From: Sphingomonas sp. NBWT7
GTDB taxonomy: Bacteria > Pseudomonadota > Alphaproteobacteria > Sphingomonadales > Sphingomonadaceae
Reading direction: 5' to 3'
Length of the DNA: 64,000 nt
Assembly: GCF_014217605.1 (NCBI RefSeq)
Contig: NZ_CP043639.1
Span: 1,635,501 to 1,699,500, forward strand
The position numbers and the translations under genes were made by a program. Of this stretch, positions 56,723-64,000 are shown piece by piece. The notes below the pieces were generated by a model. It ran no database searches, was not told the origin of the DNA, and saw only the letters and a program-made list of their open reading frames with translations. How positions within the stretch are numbered: the first letter of the stretch is position 1; every line of letters starts with the position of its first letter.

Positions 56723-56731
56723 CGGGTCGGC

Positions 56732-59428
56732 TCAGTCGAGGTTCGGCCGCAGCCGTCGCTTCGCCGTCTCGGCGTCCACCCCGCGCCGCCGCGCATAGTC
56801 CGCCACCTGATCCTCGCCGATCCGCGCGACGCCGAAATATTCCGCCTGCGGATGCCCGAAGTAAAAGCCGCTCACCGCCGCGGTCGGCAGCATCGCATAG
56901 CTCTCGGTCAGCGTGATCCCGGTCCGCGCCTCGGCATCGAGCATCTCGAACAGGATCGTCTTCAGGCTGTGCTCGGGGCACGCGGGATAGCCCGGCGCGG
57001 GGCGGATGCCGCGATATTGCTCGCGGATCAGCGCCTCGTTGGTCAGCTGCTCGTCGGGGGCATAGCCCCACAATTCGGTCCGCACCTTGCGGTGCATCGC
57101 CTCGGCCATCGCCTCGGCGAAGCGGTCCGCCAGCGCTTTGAGCAGGATGTCCGAATAATCGTCGATCGCCGCGCGGAAGCGCTCCAGGTGCGGCTCGATC
57201 CCGTGAATGCCCACCGCGAAGCCGCCGATCCAGTCGCCCTTGGGGTCGATGAAGTCGGCGAGGCACATGTTGGGCCGCCCCTCGCGCTTGGCGATCTGCT
57301 GGCGCAGGAACGGCAGCCGCACCGTGCGCTCGTCGCGCCGGTCGAGGTCGGGGATGCGGAACCCGTCGGGAATGCTCGCGCCGTCGGGGCTGCGATGGCT
57401 CTCGCTATGCGCGGTATAGACCCACACGTCGTCGTCGTGGCGATGACATGGCCACAGCCCGGCGACGCCGCGCGCGGTCAGCCACTTCTCGTTCACGATC
57501 CGGTCGAGCATCGCCTGCGCATCGGCGTACAACGCGCGCGCGCTCTCCCCCACCACCGCGTCGTCGAGGATCGCGGGGAAGTTGCCGGCGAGCTCCCACG
57601 CGCGGAAGAACGGCGTCCAGTCGATATAGTCGCGCAGGTCGGCGAGGTCCCAGTCGTCGAACACGTGCACGCCCGGCCGGCTCGGCGCGGCGGGCTTCAG
57701 CGCCATGTCGGCGACGAAGCCGTTGGCACGCGCGCGCTCCAGCGGGAGCAGGTCGTTCTGCCCCTTTCCCTCGCGCGCCGCGCGCACGGCGGCATATTCG
57801 TCCGCCACCTTGGTCACATACGGGTCGCGCTGCGTCTCGGAGACGAGCGCGGTCGCCACGCCCACCGCGCGGCTCGCGTCGAGCACGTGCACCACCGGGC
57901 CCTCGTACGCCGGTGCGATGCGCAGCGCGGTATGCACCTTGGATGTCGTCGCCCCGCCGATCAGCAGCGGCATCGTCATGCCCGCACGCTGCATCTCCTC
58001 GCCCACCGTCACCATCTCGTCGAGGCTGGGGGTGATGAGCCCGCTGAGCCCGATCATGTCGGCGTCGTTCTCGTTCGCGGCTTGAAGGATCTTGGTCCAC
58101 GGCACCATCACGCCGAGATCGATCACCTCGAAGCCGTTGCACTGCAGGACGACACCGACGATGTTCTTGCCGATATCGTGCACGTCGCCCTTCACGGTCG
58201 CCATGATCACGCGGCCCTTGGCCTTCGAATCCGATCCGCCCGCCGCCTTCTCCGCCTCGATGAATGGCAGCAGGTGCGCAACGGCCTTCTTCATCACGCG
58301 CGCCGATTTCACTACCTGCGGCAGGAACATCTTGCCGCTGCCGAACAGGTCGCCGACGACGTTCATCCCGTCCATCAGCGGGCCTTCGATCACCTCGATC
58401 GGCCGCCCGCCGCGCGCGAAGATGTCGGTTCGCGCCTCTTCGGTATCCTCGACGACGTGCGCGTCGATGCCCTTGACCAGCGCGTGCTCGATCCGCTTCA
58501 CCACGTCCCACGATCGCCACTCGGCGGCCTGCTTCTCCGCCACCGCATCGGTGCCGCGGAAGCGCTCGGCGAGCGCCACCAGCCGGTCGCCAGCCTCGGG
58601 ATCGCGGTTGAGGATCACATCCTCGCACGCAGTGCGCAGCTCGGGATCGATCGTGTCGTACACGTCGAGCTGCCCGGCGTTGACGATCGCCATGTCCATC
58701 CCCGCGGGGATCGCATGGTAGAGGAACACCGAGTGCATCGCGCGGCGCACCGTCTCGTTGCCGCGGAAGCTGAATGACAGGTTCGATAACCCGCCCGAGA
58801 TATGGACGTGCGGGCAGCGCGCCTTGATCTCACGCGTCGCCTCGATGAAGTCGACGCCGTAATTGTTGTGCTCCTCGATCCCCGTCGCCACGGCGAACAC
58901 GTTGGGATCGAAGATGATGTCCTCGGGCGGGAAGCCGATCCCGGTCAGCAGCTTGTACGCGCGTTCGCAGATCTCGACCTTGCGGTCCCTGGTATCCGCC
59001 TGCCCGACCTCGTCGAACGCCATGATCACCGCGGCGGCGCCATAATTCATACACTTGCGCGCGCGGTCGAGAAATTCCTCCTCGCCCTCCTTCATGCTGA
59101 TCGAATTGACGATCGGCTTGCCCGATACGCACTTCAGCCCCGCCTCGATCACGTCCCATTTGGAACTGTCGATCATCACCGGCACGCGCGCGATATCGGG
59201 CTCGGCGGTGATCAGCTTCAGGAACGTCGTCATGGCGTGGTGCGCGTCGAGCAGCCCCTCGTCCATGTTGACGTCGATCACCTGCGCGCCATTCTCCACC
59301 TGCTGGCGCGCGACCTCGACCGCGCGGGTATAGTCGCCCGCCATGATCAGCTTCTTGAACGCCGCCGATCCGGTGACGTTGGTCCGCTCGCCGACGTTGA
59401 CGAAGGTGGAGGAGGAGGATTGCGTCAC
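56732..59428 (-). CDS. metH: methionine synthase, folate/B12/activation part (split MetH)
   Basis: An 898-residue cobalamin-dependent methionine synthase part lacking the homocysteine domain, which is encoded next door (59504-60553). It holds the methyl-folate pterin domain (about 1-290), the cobalamin domain with the B12 signature [12 protein letters not shown] (about 400-415; the His is the lower ligand), and the SAM-binding activation domain (about 570-898). Together the two proteins match the 1227-residue E. coli enzyme. It transfers a methyl group from 5-methyltetrahydrofolate to homocysteine. It is 75 bases after the homocysteine-domain gene. Confidence 0.94.
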   Translation of the reverse strand: MTQSSSSTFVNVGERTNVTGSAAFKKLIMAGDYTRAVEVARQQVENGAQVIDVNMDEGLLDAHHAMTTFLKLITAEPDIARVPVMIDSSKWDVIEAGLKCVSGKPIVNSISMKEGEEEFLDRARKCMNYGAAAVIMAFDEVGQADTRDRKVEICERAYKLLTGIGFPPEDIIFDPNVFAVATGIEEHNNYGVDFIEATREIKARCPHVHISGGLSNLSFSFRGNETVRRAMHSVFLYHAIPAGMDMAIVNAGQLDVYDTIDPELRTACEDVILNRDPEAGDRLVALAERFRGTDAVAEKQAAEWRSWDVVKRIEHALVKGIDAHVVEDTEEARTDIFARGGRPIEVIEGPLMDGMNVVGDLFGSGKMFLPQVVKSARVMKKAVAHLLPFIEAEKAAGGSDSKAKGRVIMATVKGDVHDIGKNIVGVVLQCNGFEVIDLGVMVPWTKILQAANENDADMIGLSGLITPSLDEMVTVGEEMQRAGMTMPLLIGGATTSKVHTALRIAPAYEGPVVHVLDASRAVGVATALVSETQRDPYVTKVADEYAAVRAAREGKGQNDLLPLERARANGFVADMALKPAAPSRPGVHVFDDWDLADLRDYIDWTPFFRAWELAGNFPAILDDAVVGESARALYADAQAMLDRIVNEKWLTARGVAGLWPCHRHDDDVWVYTAHSESHRSPDGASIPDGFRIPDLDRRDERTVRLPFLRQQIAKREGRPNMCLADFIDPKGDWIGGFAVGIHGIEPHLERFRAAIDDYSDILLKALADRFAEAMAEAMHRKVRTELWGYAPDEQLTNEALIREQYRGIRPAPGYPACPEHSLKTILFEMLDAEARTGITLTESYAMLPTAAVSGFYFGHPQAEYFGVARIGEDQVADYARRRGVDAETAKRRLRPNLD

Positions 59429-59503
59429 GACATGTCCTAGCGTCGCCCCGCGCGCGGGGTCGTCAGATCGGCGCGCCTATTTCGGCACGCGCGGGAGAAA
59501 GCG

Positions 59504-60553
59504 TCAGGCCGCCGCCATCGAGAACGGTTCGAGCCCGGCGAGCCGCGTACGCACCGGCGGCGTCGGCAGCCGCCGCGGCGGGACGTCCGCCACCGCCTGG
59601 GCGATCGCGGCGATATGCGCCGGGGTCGATCCGCAGCACCCGCCCAGCACGTTGACCTGCCCCGCCGCGGCCCATTCGTGTACCAGCCCCGCGGTCGTCG
59701 CGGGCGCCTCGTCGTACGCGCCCAGTTCGTTGGGCAGCCCGGCATTGGGATAGACCATGATCAGCGCGTCGCAGATCTCGCTCAGCGTCTTGACGTGCGG
59801 CCGCAGCTGCTCCGCCCCGAACGAGCAGTTGAGCCCGATCGTCAGCGGACGGGCATGGCGGATCGCGTGCCAGAACGCCTCCACCGTATGCCCGGAGAGG
59901 TTGCGCCCCGACAGGTCAGTCAGCGTCATCGATAGCATGATCGGCAGGTCGCGCCCCAGCGCATCGCCCGCCTCGATCGCCGCCATTACGCCCGCCTTGG
60001 CGTTGAGCGTGTCGAACACCGTTTCGATTAGGATGAAATCCGCGCCGCCCTCGACCAGCGCATCAATCTGCTCGCGGTACACGTCCTTCAGCTGGTCGAA
60101 ATCGATCTCGCGATAGCCCGGATCGTTGACGTCGGGGGACAGCGACAGCGTTTTGTTGGTCGGCCCCACCGCTCCAGCAACGAAGCGCGGCCGTCCGTCC
60201 TTGGCCTCGAACTCGTCGGCGATGCGCCGCGCCAGCTTCGCGCTCTCGACGTTGATCGCGCACACCAGATGCTCGGCGCCGTAATCGGCCTGGCTGATGC
60301 GGTTGGCGGAGAAGGTGTTGGTCTCGGCGATATCGGCGCCCGCCGCGAAATACGCGCGGTGGATCGCCTCGGGCACGTGCGGCGCGGTCAGCGCCAAAAT
60401 GTCGTTGTTGCCCTTCTGGTCATGGCCAAGCCCGAGCGTCCCGGCATAGTCCGCCTCCGACAGCTTCCAGTTCTGGATCTCGGTGCCAAACGCGCCGTCG
60501 GTGATCAGGATACGCTTCGCCGCCTCGGCGTGGAACGTCTCGCGCACAGCCAT
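59504..60553 (-). CDS. metH: methionine synthase, homocysteine-binding part (split MetH)
   Basis: A 349-residue homocysteine S-methyltransferase domain protein, equivalent to the N-terminal part of MetH. Zinc ligands are the cysteine in GLNCSFG and the pair in GGCCGST. The frame opens ILITDGAFGTEIQNWKL, and the TIM-barrel core fits. It works with the folate/B12 part encoded downstream. Its start overlaps the metF stop by one base (TGATG), so the two are co-translated. I use the ATG at 60553; the upstream open frame lies inside metF. Confidence 0.94.
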   Translation of the reverse strand: MAVRETFHAEAAKRILITDGAFGTEIQNWKLSEADYAGTLGLGHDQKGNNDILALTAPHVPEAIHRAYFAAGADIAETNTFSANRISQADYGAEHLVCAINVESAKLARRIADEFEAKDGRPRFVAGAVGPTNKTLSLSPDVNDPGYREIDFDQLKDVYREQIDALVEGGADFILIETVFDTLNAKAGVMAAIEAGDALGRDLPIMLSMTLTDLSGRNLSGHTVEAFWHAIRHARPLTIGLNCSFGAEQLRPHVKTLSEICDALIMVYPNAGLPNELGAYDEAPATTAGLVHEWAAAGQVNVLGGCCGSTPAHIAAIAQAVADVPPRRLPTPPVRTRLAGLEPFSMAAA

Positions 60554-61494
60554 CACGCCGCCTCCGCCCGCGCGGCGGGCCGCGCCCGCACGCCCAGCAG
60601 ATGGCAGATCGCGAAGCTCAGCTCGGCGCGGTTGAGCGTGTAGAAGTGGAACTGCTTCACCCCGCCGGCATAGAGCTTGCGGCACAGCTCGGCGGTCAGC
60701 GTCGCCGCCACCAGCTGCCGCGCCTCGGGCAGATCGTCGAGCCCCGCGAACAGCCGCTCCATCCACGCCGGCACATCGGTGCCGCACATCTTGGACATGC
60801 GCGTCACCGCCGCGAAGTTCGTCACCGGCATGATCCCCGGCACGATCTCGGCGTCGATCCCCGCCGCCGCGACGGCGTCGCGATAGCGGAAGAAGGTGTC
60901 GGGCGAGAAGAAGAACTGGCTAATCGCGCGCGTCGCGCCCGCATCCATCTTGCGCTTCAGATTGTCGAGGTCCGCCGCCGGGTCGCCCGAATCGGGATGG
61001 CTCTCGGGATAGCAGGCGACCGAGATCTCGAACGGGTGCAGCCGGCGCAGTCCCTCGACCAGCGCAGCGGCATTCTCGTATCCGCCGGGATGCGCAGCGT
61101 AGCGCTCGCCGGCGCGCGGCGGATCGCCGCGCAGCGCCACGATATGCCGCACGCCGGCCGCCCAATATTCGTTCGCGACCGCGTCGATCTCCGCCCGTGT
61201 CGCCTCGACGCAAGTGAGGTGCGCCGCCGCCGGAATATCGGTCTCGCGTGCGATCCGCGCCACCGTCGCGTGCGTCCGCTCGCGCGTCGATCCGCCCGCG
61301 CCATAGGTCACCGAGACGAAACGTGGCCCCAACGGCGCCAGCGTCGCGATCGAGTCCCACAGCGTCGCTTCCATCTTCTCGCTCTTGGGCGGGAAGAATT
61401 CGAAGCTCACCTCGATGTCGCCCGCCACGTCGGCGTAGAGCGGCGCGTCGAGCGCGCGGCGCGCCTCCTCGAGCTGATTGATCGATAGCGTCAT
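60553..61494 (-). CDS. metF: 5,10-methylenetetrahydrofolate reductase
   Basis: A 313-residue FAD enzyme that makes 5-methyltetrahydrofolate, the methyl donor for MetH. The start of the barrel carries VSFEFFPPKSEKME, the catalytic-region histidine and folate-site motifs are in SRGNPPR-type loops, and YxP-like segments fit the family; SFEFFPPK holds the catalytic Glu. It overlaps the ArsR-methyltransferase stop by four bases (ATGA) and the metH part by one base. The operon thus makes and uses the methyl folate in order. Confidence 0.94.
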   Translation of the reverse strand: MTLSINQLEEARRALDAPLYADVAGDIEVSFEFFPPKSEKMEATLWDSIATLAPLGPRFVSVTYGAGGSTRERTHATVARIARETDIPAAAHLTCVEATRAEIDAVANEYWAAGVRHIVALRGDPPRAGERYAAHPGGYENAAALVEGLRRLHPFEISVACYPESHPDSGDPAADLDNLKRKMDAGATRAISQFFFSPDTFFRYRDAVAAAGIDAEIVPGIMPVTNFAAVTRMSKMCGTDVPAWMERLFAGLDDLPEARQLVAATLTAELCRKLYAGGVKQFHFYTLNRAELSFAICHLLGVRARPAARAEAA

Positions 61495-62444
61495 GCCGCC
61501 TTCACCTCATGCAATGCGGCGCCGGCCTTGCGGCCGAGCCAGATCTTCACCGTCAATTCGCCGCCTTCCAGCGTCTCGACCTGCGCGACGTCGAGCCCCG
61601 CAGCCTCGAACCAGCCGGCGATCTGCCCGTCGGAGAAGCCGAGCCGGGTATGCGCATCGCGCGAGCGCAGCTCCTCGCGATCGTGCGGCGCGAAGTCCGC
61701 GATCAGCAGCCGCCCGCCCGGCGCCAGCACGCGCGCCGCCTCGACGATCGCCGCGCCCGGCTGCTGCGCATAATGCAGCACGTGATGGACGATCGCGACG
61801 TCCGCCGCACCGTCGCCCAGCGGCAGCGAATAGAGGTCCGCCTGGCGCAGCTCGGCATTGCCCAGCCCCTGCTCGCCAATCTTGGCGCGCGCCAGCCGCA
61901 GCATTTCCGAACTGCGATCGATGCCGAGCGCCGTGCGCGCACGCGGCGCGAACAGCTCGATCATCCGCCCCGTGCCCGTGCCGATATCCACCAGCCGGCC
62001 GAGCGGCGCGTCGCCCAGCATCGCCTGCATCGCGCGTTCTACGTCGCTCTCGGCGATGTGCAACGATCGGATCGCGTCCCACTCGCCGGCATTCGCCTCG
62101 AACCATTGCAGCGCGCTCGCCGCCCGGTCGGCACGCACCGCGGCGAGCCGGGCGGCGTCGGTCGCGCCTTCGCCCGCATCCTCGTCCCACGCATCGATCG
62201 CCGCGAGCACCGGCGCCACCAGCCGCGCCGCGCCCAGCGCCACGAACACCCAGCTGCCCTCCTTACGCCGCTCGGCGAGCCCCGCATCGCACAGGATCTT
62301 GACGTGCCGGCTGACGCGCGGCTGGCTTTGCCCCAGCACCAGCGCCAGCTCGCCGACCGATAGCTCCATCGTCCGCAGCAGCTGCAGGATGCGAAGCCGC
62401 GACGAATCGGCCAGGGCACGGAAGGTCTCGAGCGCGTTGGTCAC
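61491..62444 (-). CDS. ArsR-family regulator fused to a SAM methyltransferase domain
   Basis: A 317-residue fusion. An ArsR winged helix-turn-helix (about 1-90, with LVLGQSQPRVSRHVKIL as the recognition region) is joined to a class I SAM-binding domain (about 120-290, with LVDIGTGTGR at 151-160). It is first in the metF-metH operon. The architecture suggests sensing SAM or S-adenosylhomocysteine, as proposed for SahR and SamR regulators of proteobacterial methionine genes. The protein lacks the metal-binding cysteines of metal-type ArsR. A perfect 20-bp palindrome lies 9 bases upstream of the start. Methyltransferase activity is unproven. Confidence 0.88.
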   Translation of the reverse strand: MTNALETFRALADSSRLRILQLLRTMELSVGELALVLGQSQPRVSRHVKILCDAGLAERRKEGSWVFVALGAARLVAPVLAAIDAWDEDAGEGATDAARLAAVRADRAASALQWFEANAGEWDAIRSLHIAESDVERAMQAMLGDAPLGRLVDIGTGTGRMIELFAPRARTALGIDRSSEMLRLARAKIGEQGLGNAELRQADLYSLPLGDGAADVAIVHHVLHYAQQPGAAIVEAARVLAPGGRLLIADFAPHDREELRSRDAHTRLGFSDGQIAGWFEAAGLDVAQVETLEGGELTVKIWLGRKAGAALHEVKAA

Positions 62445-62453
62445 GGCTAAAAG

Positions 62454-62473
62454 ATATAAAGATATCTTTATAT
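62454..62473. promoter_or_regulatory. perfect 20-bp palindrome in front of the ArsR-methyltransferase/met operon
   Basis: ATATAAAGATATCTTTATAT reads the same on both strands over 20 bases, starting nine bases upstream of the ArsR-methyltransferase ATG. The AAAGATATCTTT core resembles the AAGATATCTT-type centre reported for SahR sites. It is A/T-rich in an otherwise G+C-rich region and overlaps where a -10 element would be. Confidence 0.75.
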
Positions 62474-62608
62474 GTCGTCAAACGCGCATCGTTGTGCGCT
62501 GCCGTGTGGACCAGCAAAGTTTCGTTGCGGAGCGAAAATACCTGCGCCACGTTAGTCCCGTCGTCGTCGGCAGTGCCGGCGTTCGTCAAACGACAGGGAG
62601 TTTTCGGT

Positions 62609-62929
62609 ATGAAGTTCTTCGCCACCGCCGCCACGCTCGTCGCCGCCGCCGCGCTCGCCGCGTGCAGCCAGAACGCCCAGAACGAGACGGCGGACGCCGC
62701 CAATGCCGTGGGTGCGGACGTCAGTGCCACCACTTCGAACGCGGTCAACGACGTCGAGGCCGCGACCGATCGCGCACTCGGCTCGGCCGAAGCGACGCTC
62801 GACAATGCCGGCGCCCGGATCGAAGGCGGCGCGGATCGTGCCGGCGCGGCGATCGACAATTCGGCCGACCGCGCGGCGCAGGAAACGGGCGAGGCGCTGA
62901 CCGACGCCGGCAACGCGCTGAAGAACTGA
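62609..62929 (+). CDS. small lipoprotein with amphipathic helical repeats
   Basis: A 106-residue protein with a lipobox LAAC (Cys19) after a signal peptide, then a long Ala/Asp/Asn-rich region with an 11-residue-like amphipathic pattern (ATDRALGSAEATLDNAGARIEG), as in apolipoprotein-like or LEA-type helices. It probably sits at the outer membrane. CAGGGAG lies before the ATG. Its stop overlaps the next start by one base (TGATG). Confidence 0.75.
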   Translation: MKFFATAATLVAAAALAACSQNAQNETADAANAVGADVSATTSNAVNDVEAATDRALGSAEATLDNAGARIEGGADRAGAAIDNSADRAAQETGEALTDAGNALKN

Positions 62930-63111
62930 TGCGCCACGTGACGGGAGGGGCGCTTGCCGCGCTCCTCCTGCTCGCCGCCTGCTCGTTGGAGCCAGACGCG
63001 CCCGGCGCGATCAGCGCCGACGAGGAACAGCAGCTCAACGATGCCGCCGCGATGCTCGATGCCAACAGCATCGCGCTCGACAATGCGATCGAGGATACCC
63101 CCGCCCGATGA
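62929..63111 (+). CDS. very small lipoprotein
   Basis: A 60-residue protein with a lipobox in LLLAACSLEP (Cys18) and an acidic helical mature part (DEEQQLNDAAAMLDANSIALDNAIED). It overlaps the previous gene by one base and the next by four (ATGA), so it is translated with both. No function is known. Confidence 0.65.
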   Translation: MRHVTGGALAALLLLAACSLEPDAPGAISADEEQQLNDAAAMLDANSIALDNAIEDTPAR

Positions 63112-64000
63112 ACAAGCGCCGGCTCGGCTCGTCCGATCTCCAGATCGCCCCGCTCGTGCTGGGCGGCAACGTCTTCGGCTGGACGGCGGATCGCGACGCC
63201 AGCTTCGCCGTGCTCGACGCCTTCGTCGCCGGCGGCGGCACGATGATCGATACCGCGGACGTCTATTCGGCATGGGTGCCTGGCCACAAGGGCGGCGAAT
63301 CGGAGACAATGATCGGCGAGTGGCTGCGTACCTCGGCCAAGCGCGACGACGTGCTGATCGCGACCAAGGTCGGCATGCTGCCCGGCGAGGGTGGCGAGAA
63401 GCTCGCCCCCGCCCGCATCGCCGCCGCGTGCGACGCCTCGTTGCAGCGTCTGGGCACCGATCGCATCGATCTCTATTTCGCGCATCAGGATGACGAGGCG
63501 ACGCCGCAGGAAGCGGTGCTCGAGGCGTTCGCCGCGCTGGTAAAGGCGGGCAAGGTCCGCGTCCTCGGCGCGTCCAATTTCCACGCTGCGCGGCTGAAGT
63601 CCGCGAACGAGGCGGCGCGCGCCGCCGGACTGCCGCGCTTCGATGCACTGCAGCCAGAATACAATCTCGTCAGCCGCACCAAGTTCGAGGGCGAACTGCA
63701 GGATTATTGCGTCGAACAAAATGTTGGCGTCGTGCCCTATTATGGGCTCGCCTCGGGCTTCCTCACCGGCAAGTACCGCAGCGAGGGCGATCTGTCGAAG
63801 AGCGTGCGCGGCGGGCGCATGGGTGATCTTCTTCAGGGTCGCGGTAAGGCCGTGCTCGACGCGATGGACGGCGTCGCCGCGGAAACCGGCGCCAGCCTCG
63901 CGCAGATCGCACTCGCCTGGCTAATCGCGCAGGACGGCGTCACCGCCCCGATCGCCAGCGCCACCAGCGCGGCGCAGGTCGAGGAACTGATGCCCGCGAT
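63108..64000 (+). CDS. aldo/keto reductase, 3' end outside window
   Basis: A partial gene (297 codons so far) for an NADPH-dependent aldo/keto reductase. The catalytic tetrad is visible: Asp48 and Tyr53 (MIDTADVYS), Lys87 (IATKVGM) and His126 (YFAHQDD). The cofactor half, GLASGFLTGKYR onward, follows. It resembles the YdhF/YajO-type cytosolic reductases. The ATG at 63108 overlaps the small lipoprotein stop by four bases (ATGA), so it is probably translationally coupled to a lipoprotein pair, an unusual partner. The gene runs off the window edge. Confidence 0.9.
   Translation, partial: MNKRRLGSSDLQIAPLVLGGNVFGWTADRDASFAVLDAFVAGGGTMIDTADVYSAWVPGHKGGESETMIGEWLRTSAKRDDVLIATKVGMLPGEGGEKLAPARIAAACDASLQRLGTDRIDLYFAHQDDEATPQEAVLEAFAALVKAGKVRVLGASNFHAARLKSANEAARAAGLPRFDALQPEYNLVSRTKFEGELQDYCVEQNVGVVPYYGLASGFLTGKYRSEGDLSKSVRGGRMGDLLQGRGKAVLDAMDGVAAETGASLAQIALAWLIAQDGVTAPIASATSAAQVEELMPA

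Noticed and set aside
56732..62444. possible cobalamin or SAM riboswitch in the methionine operon
   Set aside because: No leader of the needed length or B12-box is visible; the leader holds the 20-bp palindrome instead.

Overview
The window looks like chromosome of a sphingomonad (Alphaproteobacteria, Sphingomonas or a close relative). The evidence is the very high G+C coding DNA, a Sphingomonas-type alkaline phosphatase with a Thr nucleophile, sphingomonad-style small hypothetical proteins, exosortase-A-associated glycan genes, a CtrA-type TTAA-n7-TTAA box, and housekeeping genes typical of the group. I see no rRNA, tRNA, CRISPR array, insertion sequence or prophage block. Most of the window is ordinary chromosome, with a few accessory-looking patches.

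Layout. 1-2390: the end of an NtrC-like regulator and its histidine kinase. 2403-6382: a YtcJ-type amidohydrolase, a beta-hydroxyacid dehydrogenase and threonine ammonia-lyase. 6549-7328: aspartate/glutamate leucyltransferase (N-degron pathway). 7363-10780: a three-gene operon of circularly permuted ATP-grasp, alpha-E and transglutaminase-like proteins; the last has lost its catalytic Cys. 10907-15644: DsbD-like thiol transporter, alkaline phosphatase, secreted beta-helix protein. 15865-19471: aldehyde dehydrogenase, EthD-like protein, SLC13 permease. 19563-25648: the TamA/TamB outer-membrane assembly pair. 25697-27409: small genes around an S24 LexA-like repressor with a palindromic operator. 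27420-31287: exosortase-A-type glycosyltransferase and O-ligase, a proline-rich membrane protein, and a small membrane ORF. 31518-34205: aconitase. 34755-39958: CoA-binding protein, ApbC/Mrp, HflK, HflC and a Do-type protease. 40084-46641: HerA-like ATPase, nitronate monooxygenase, NTF2-like protein, EAL phosphodiesterase, CinA-like protein, methionine aminopeptidase. 46750-48963: a lipoprotein PQQ alcohol dehydrogenase with a fused cytochrome c. 49180-51017: glnB-glnA behind a canonical sigma-54 promoter. 51298-56683: a low-G+C membrane-anchored protein, a TorF-like porin with a coupled partner, an M20 peptidase, a small secreted protein and a Tat-exported SDR. 56732-62444: a methionine operon (ArsR-methyltransferase fusion, metF, split metH). 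62609-64000: two small lipoproteins and an aldo/keto reductase that runs off the window.

How the genes work together. Several units are translationally coupled by 1- or 4-base overlaps: tamA-tamB, hflK-hflC, ArsR-metF-metH, the 2403/4112 pair, the two small genes at 26925-27409, and the lipoprotein/aldo-keto reductase trio. The strongest regulatory signals read directly from the DNA are a perfect 20-bp palindrome in front of the ArsR-methyltransferase gene (methionine cycle control), the sigma-54 promoter of glnBA, a perfect FNR-type box upstream of the SLC13 permease, the palindrome between the S24 repressor and its divergent partner, and a CtrA-type box upstream of the leucyltransferase gene.

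The least described material is the S24-repressor cluster, the ATP-grasp/alpha-E/pseudo-transglutaminase operon, and the small membrane ORF at the exosortase-A glycan locus.
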